The notes below the pieces were generated by a model that saw only the letters and a list, made by a program, of their open reading frames with translations, searched no databases and was not told the origin of the DNA. A program made the position numbers and the translations under genes. Positions 6,566-6,833 of a DNA stretch of 6,833 nt are shown here, piece after piece. The stretch is from Scybalousia_A sp964626385 (GTDB taxonomy: Bacteria > Bacteroidota > Bacteroidia > Bacteroidales > P3). The stretch covers positions 1-6,833 of the forward strand of contig CAZVEO010000093.1 of assembly GCA_964626385.1 (NCBI GenBank), given 5' to 3'. Each line of letters opens with the position of its first letter. The first letter of the stretch is position 1.

Positions 6566-6833
6566 AACTTGGTTAAAAGTGCGTTTTTAGAGAAATTATT
6601 TATTAAACGCTATATAATTTATAATTAAACATTAACTTCTTTATAAAGTGTGTTTTACTTACAGGTTTTCTTTGCTCTCTCTTTACTTTCTTGCTTTGAG
6701 TTCTTTCTCTCTATTCTTTAGCACAAATAAAAACACTCGCTACTTTTTTTACTCTTTCTTGTTTTATTTTGCACTTATAGAGTTTTATTTCTTCACCTCT
6801 CGCTTTGAGAGTTTTTGAGACTTTTACTCTTTG
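6566..6833. other. Region without a convincing gene; purine-rich minus strand
   Basis: No recognisable protein, tRNA or rRNA is seen here. From about 6660 to the right edge the plus strand is strongly C/T-rich, with many short CTTT, CTCT and CTTTGAG words, so the minus strand is mostly A and G. On the minus strand one frame is open from the window edge to a TAG at 6711-6713, giving 40 lysine-rich residues (ending V-F-I-C-A-K-E) that I do not recognise. It could be the C-terminus of a gene cut by the edge, whose terminator would be the hairpin at 6535-6565, or a chance frame in purine-rich DNA. Positions 6566-6660 are AT-rich with stops in the frames examined. Confidence 0.4.

Noticed and set aside
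6797..6816. Plus-strand hairpin CTCTC-GCTTT-GAGAG followed by TTTTT
   Set aside because: The stem is only 5 bp in low-complexity C/T-rich DNA, and no plus-strand gene lies upstream that would need it.

Overview
The window is AT-rich and all five supported genes lie on the minus strand, so they read from right to left. The organism is very probably a low-GC member of the Bacteroidota, most likely Bacteroidales. The reasons are an OMP_b-brl_3-type TonB-dependent receptor with an N-terminal carboxypeptidase-regulatory-like domain, a DUF2027-Smr protein (a family typical of this phylum), a lipoprotein with an acidic C-S-D-D-E start as in Bacteroidota surface lipoproteins, and A-rich translation starts that mostly lack a Shine-Dalgarno sequence. 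The species cannot be named from this sequence.

Layout from right to left, in the direction of transcription. Positions 6566-6833 hold no convincing gene; the minus strand there is purine-rich and has one short lysine-rich frame open to the window edge. A terminator-like hairpin (6535-6565) probably ends transcription coming from beyond the right edge. It is followed by an AT-rich nested inverted repeat (6478-6533), and then by ftcD (4750-6447), an intact two-domain formiminotransferase-cyclodeaminase that moves one-carbon units from histidine breakdown into the folate pool. A clear intrinsic terminator (4674-4718) closes the ftcD unit.

A second transcription unit runs from 4601 to 1: the DUF2027-Smr protein (3498-4601), 19 nt, a small cysteine-containing lipoprotein (3023-3478), 87 nt, a TonB-dependent outer-membrane receptor-like protein (383-2935), then an 11-nt overlap with a small HsdR-N/PD-(D/E)XK-fold protein (1-393). 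No terminator is visible inside this run, so co-transcription is plausible. The lipoprotein and receptor may work together at the outer membrane. The two flanking genes encode cytoplasmic nucleic-acid-related proteins and look functionally unrelated to them.

Most of the window is ordinary Bacteroidota gene content. The points most worth a second look are the nested inverted repeat upstream of ftcD and the unassigned lipoprotein beside the receptor. I see no CRISPR array, tRNA, rRNA, insertion sequence or complete defence system.
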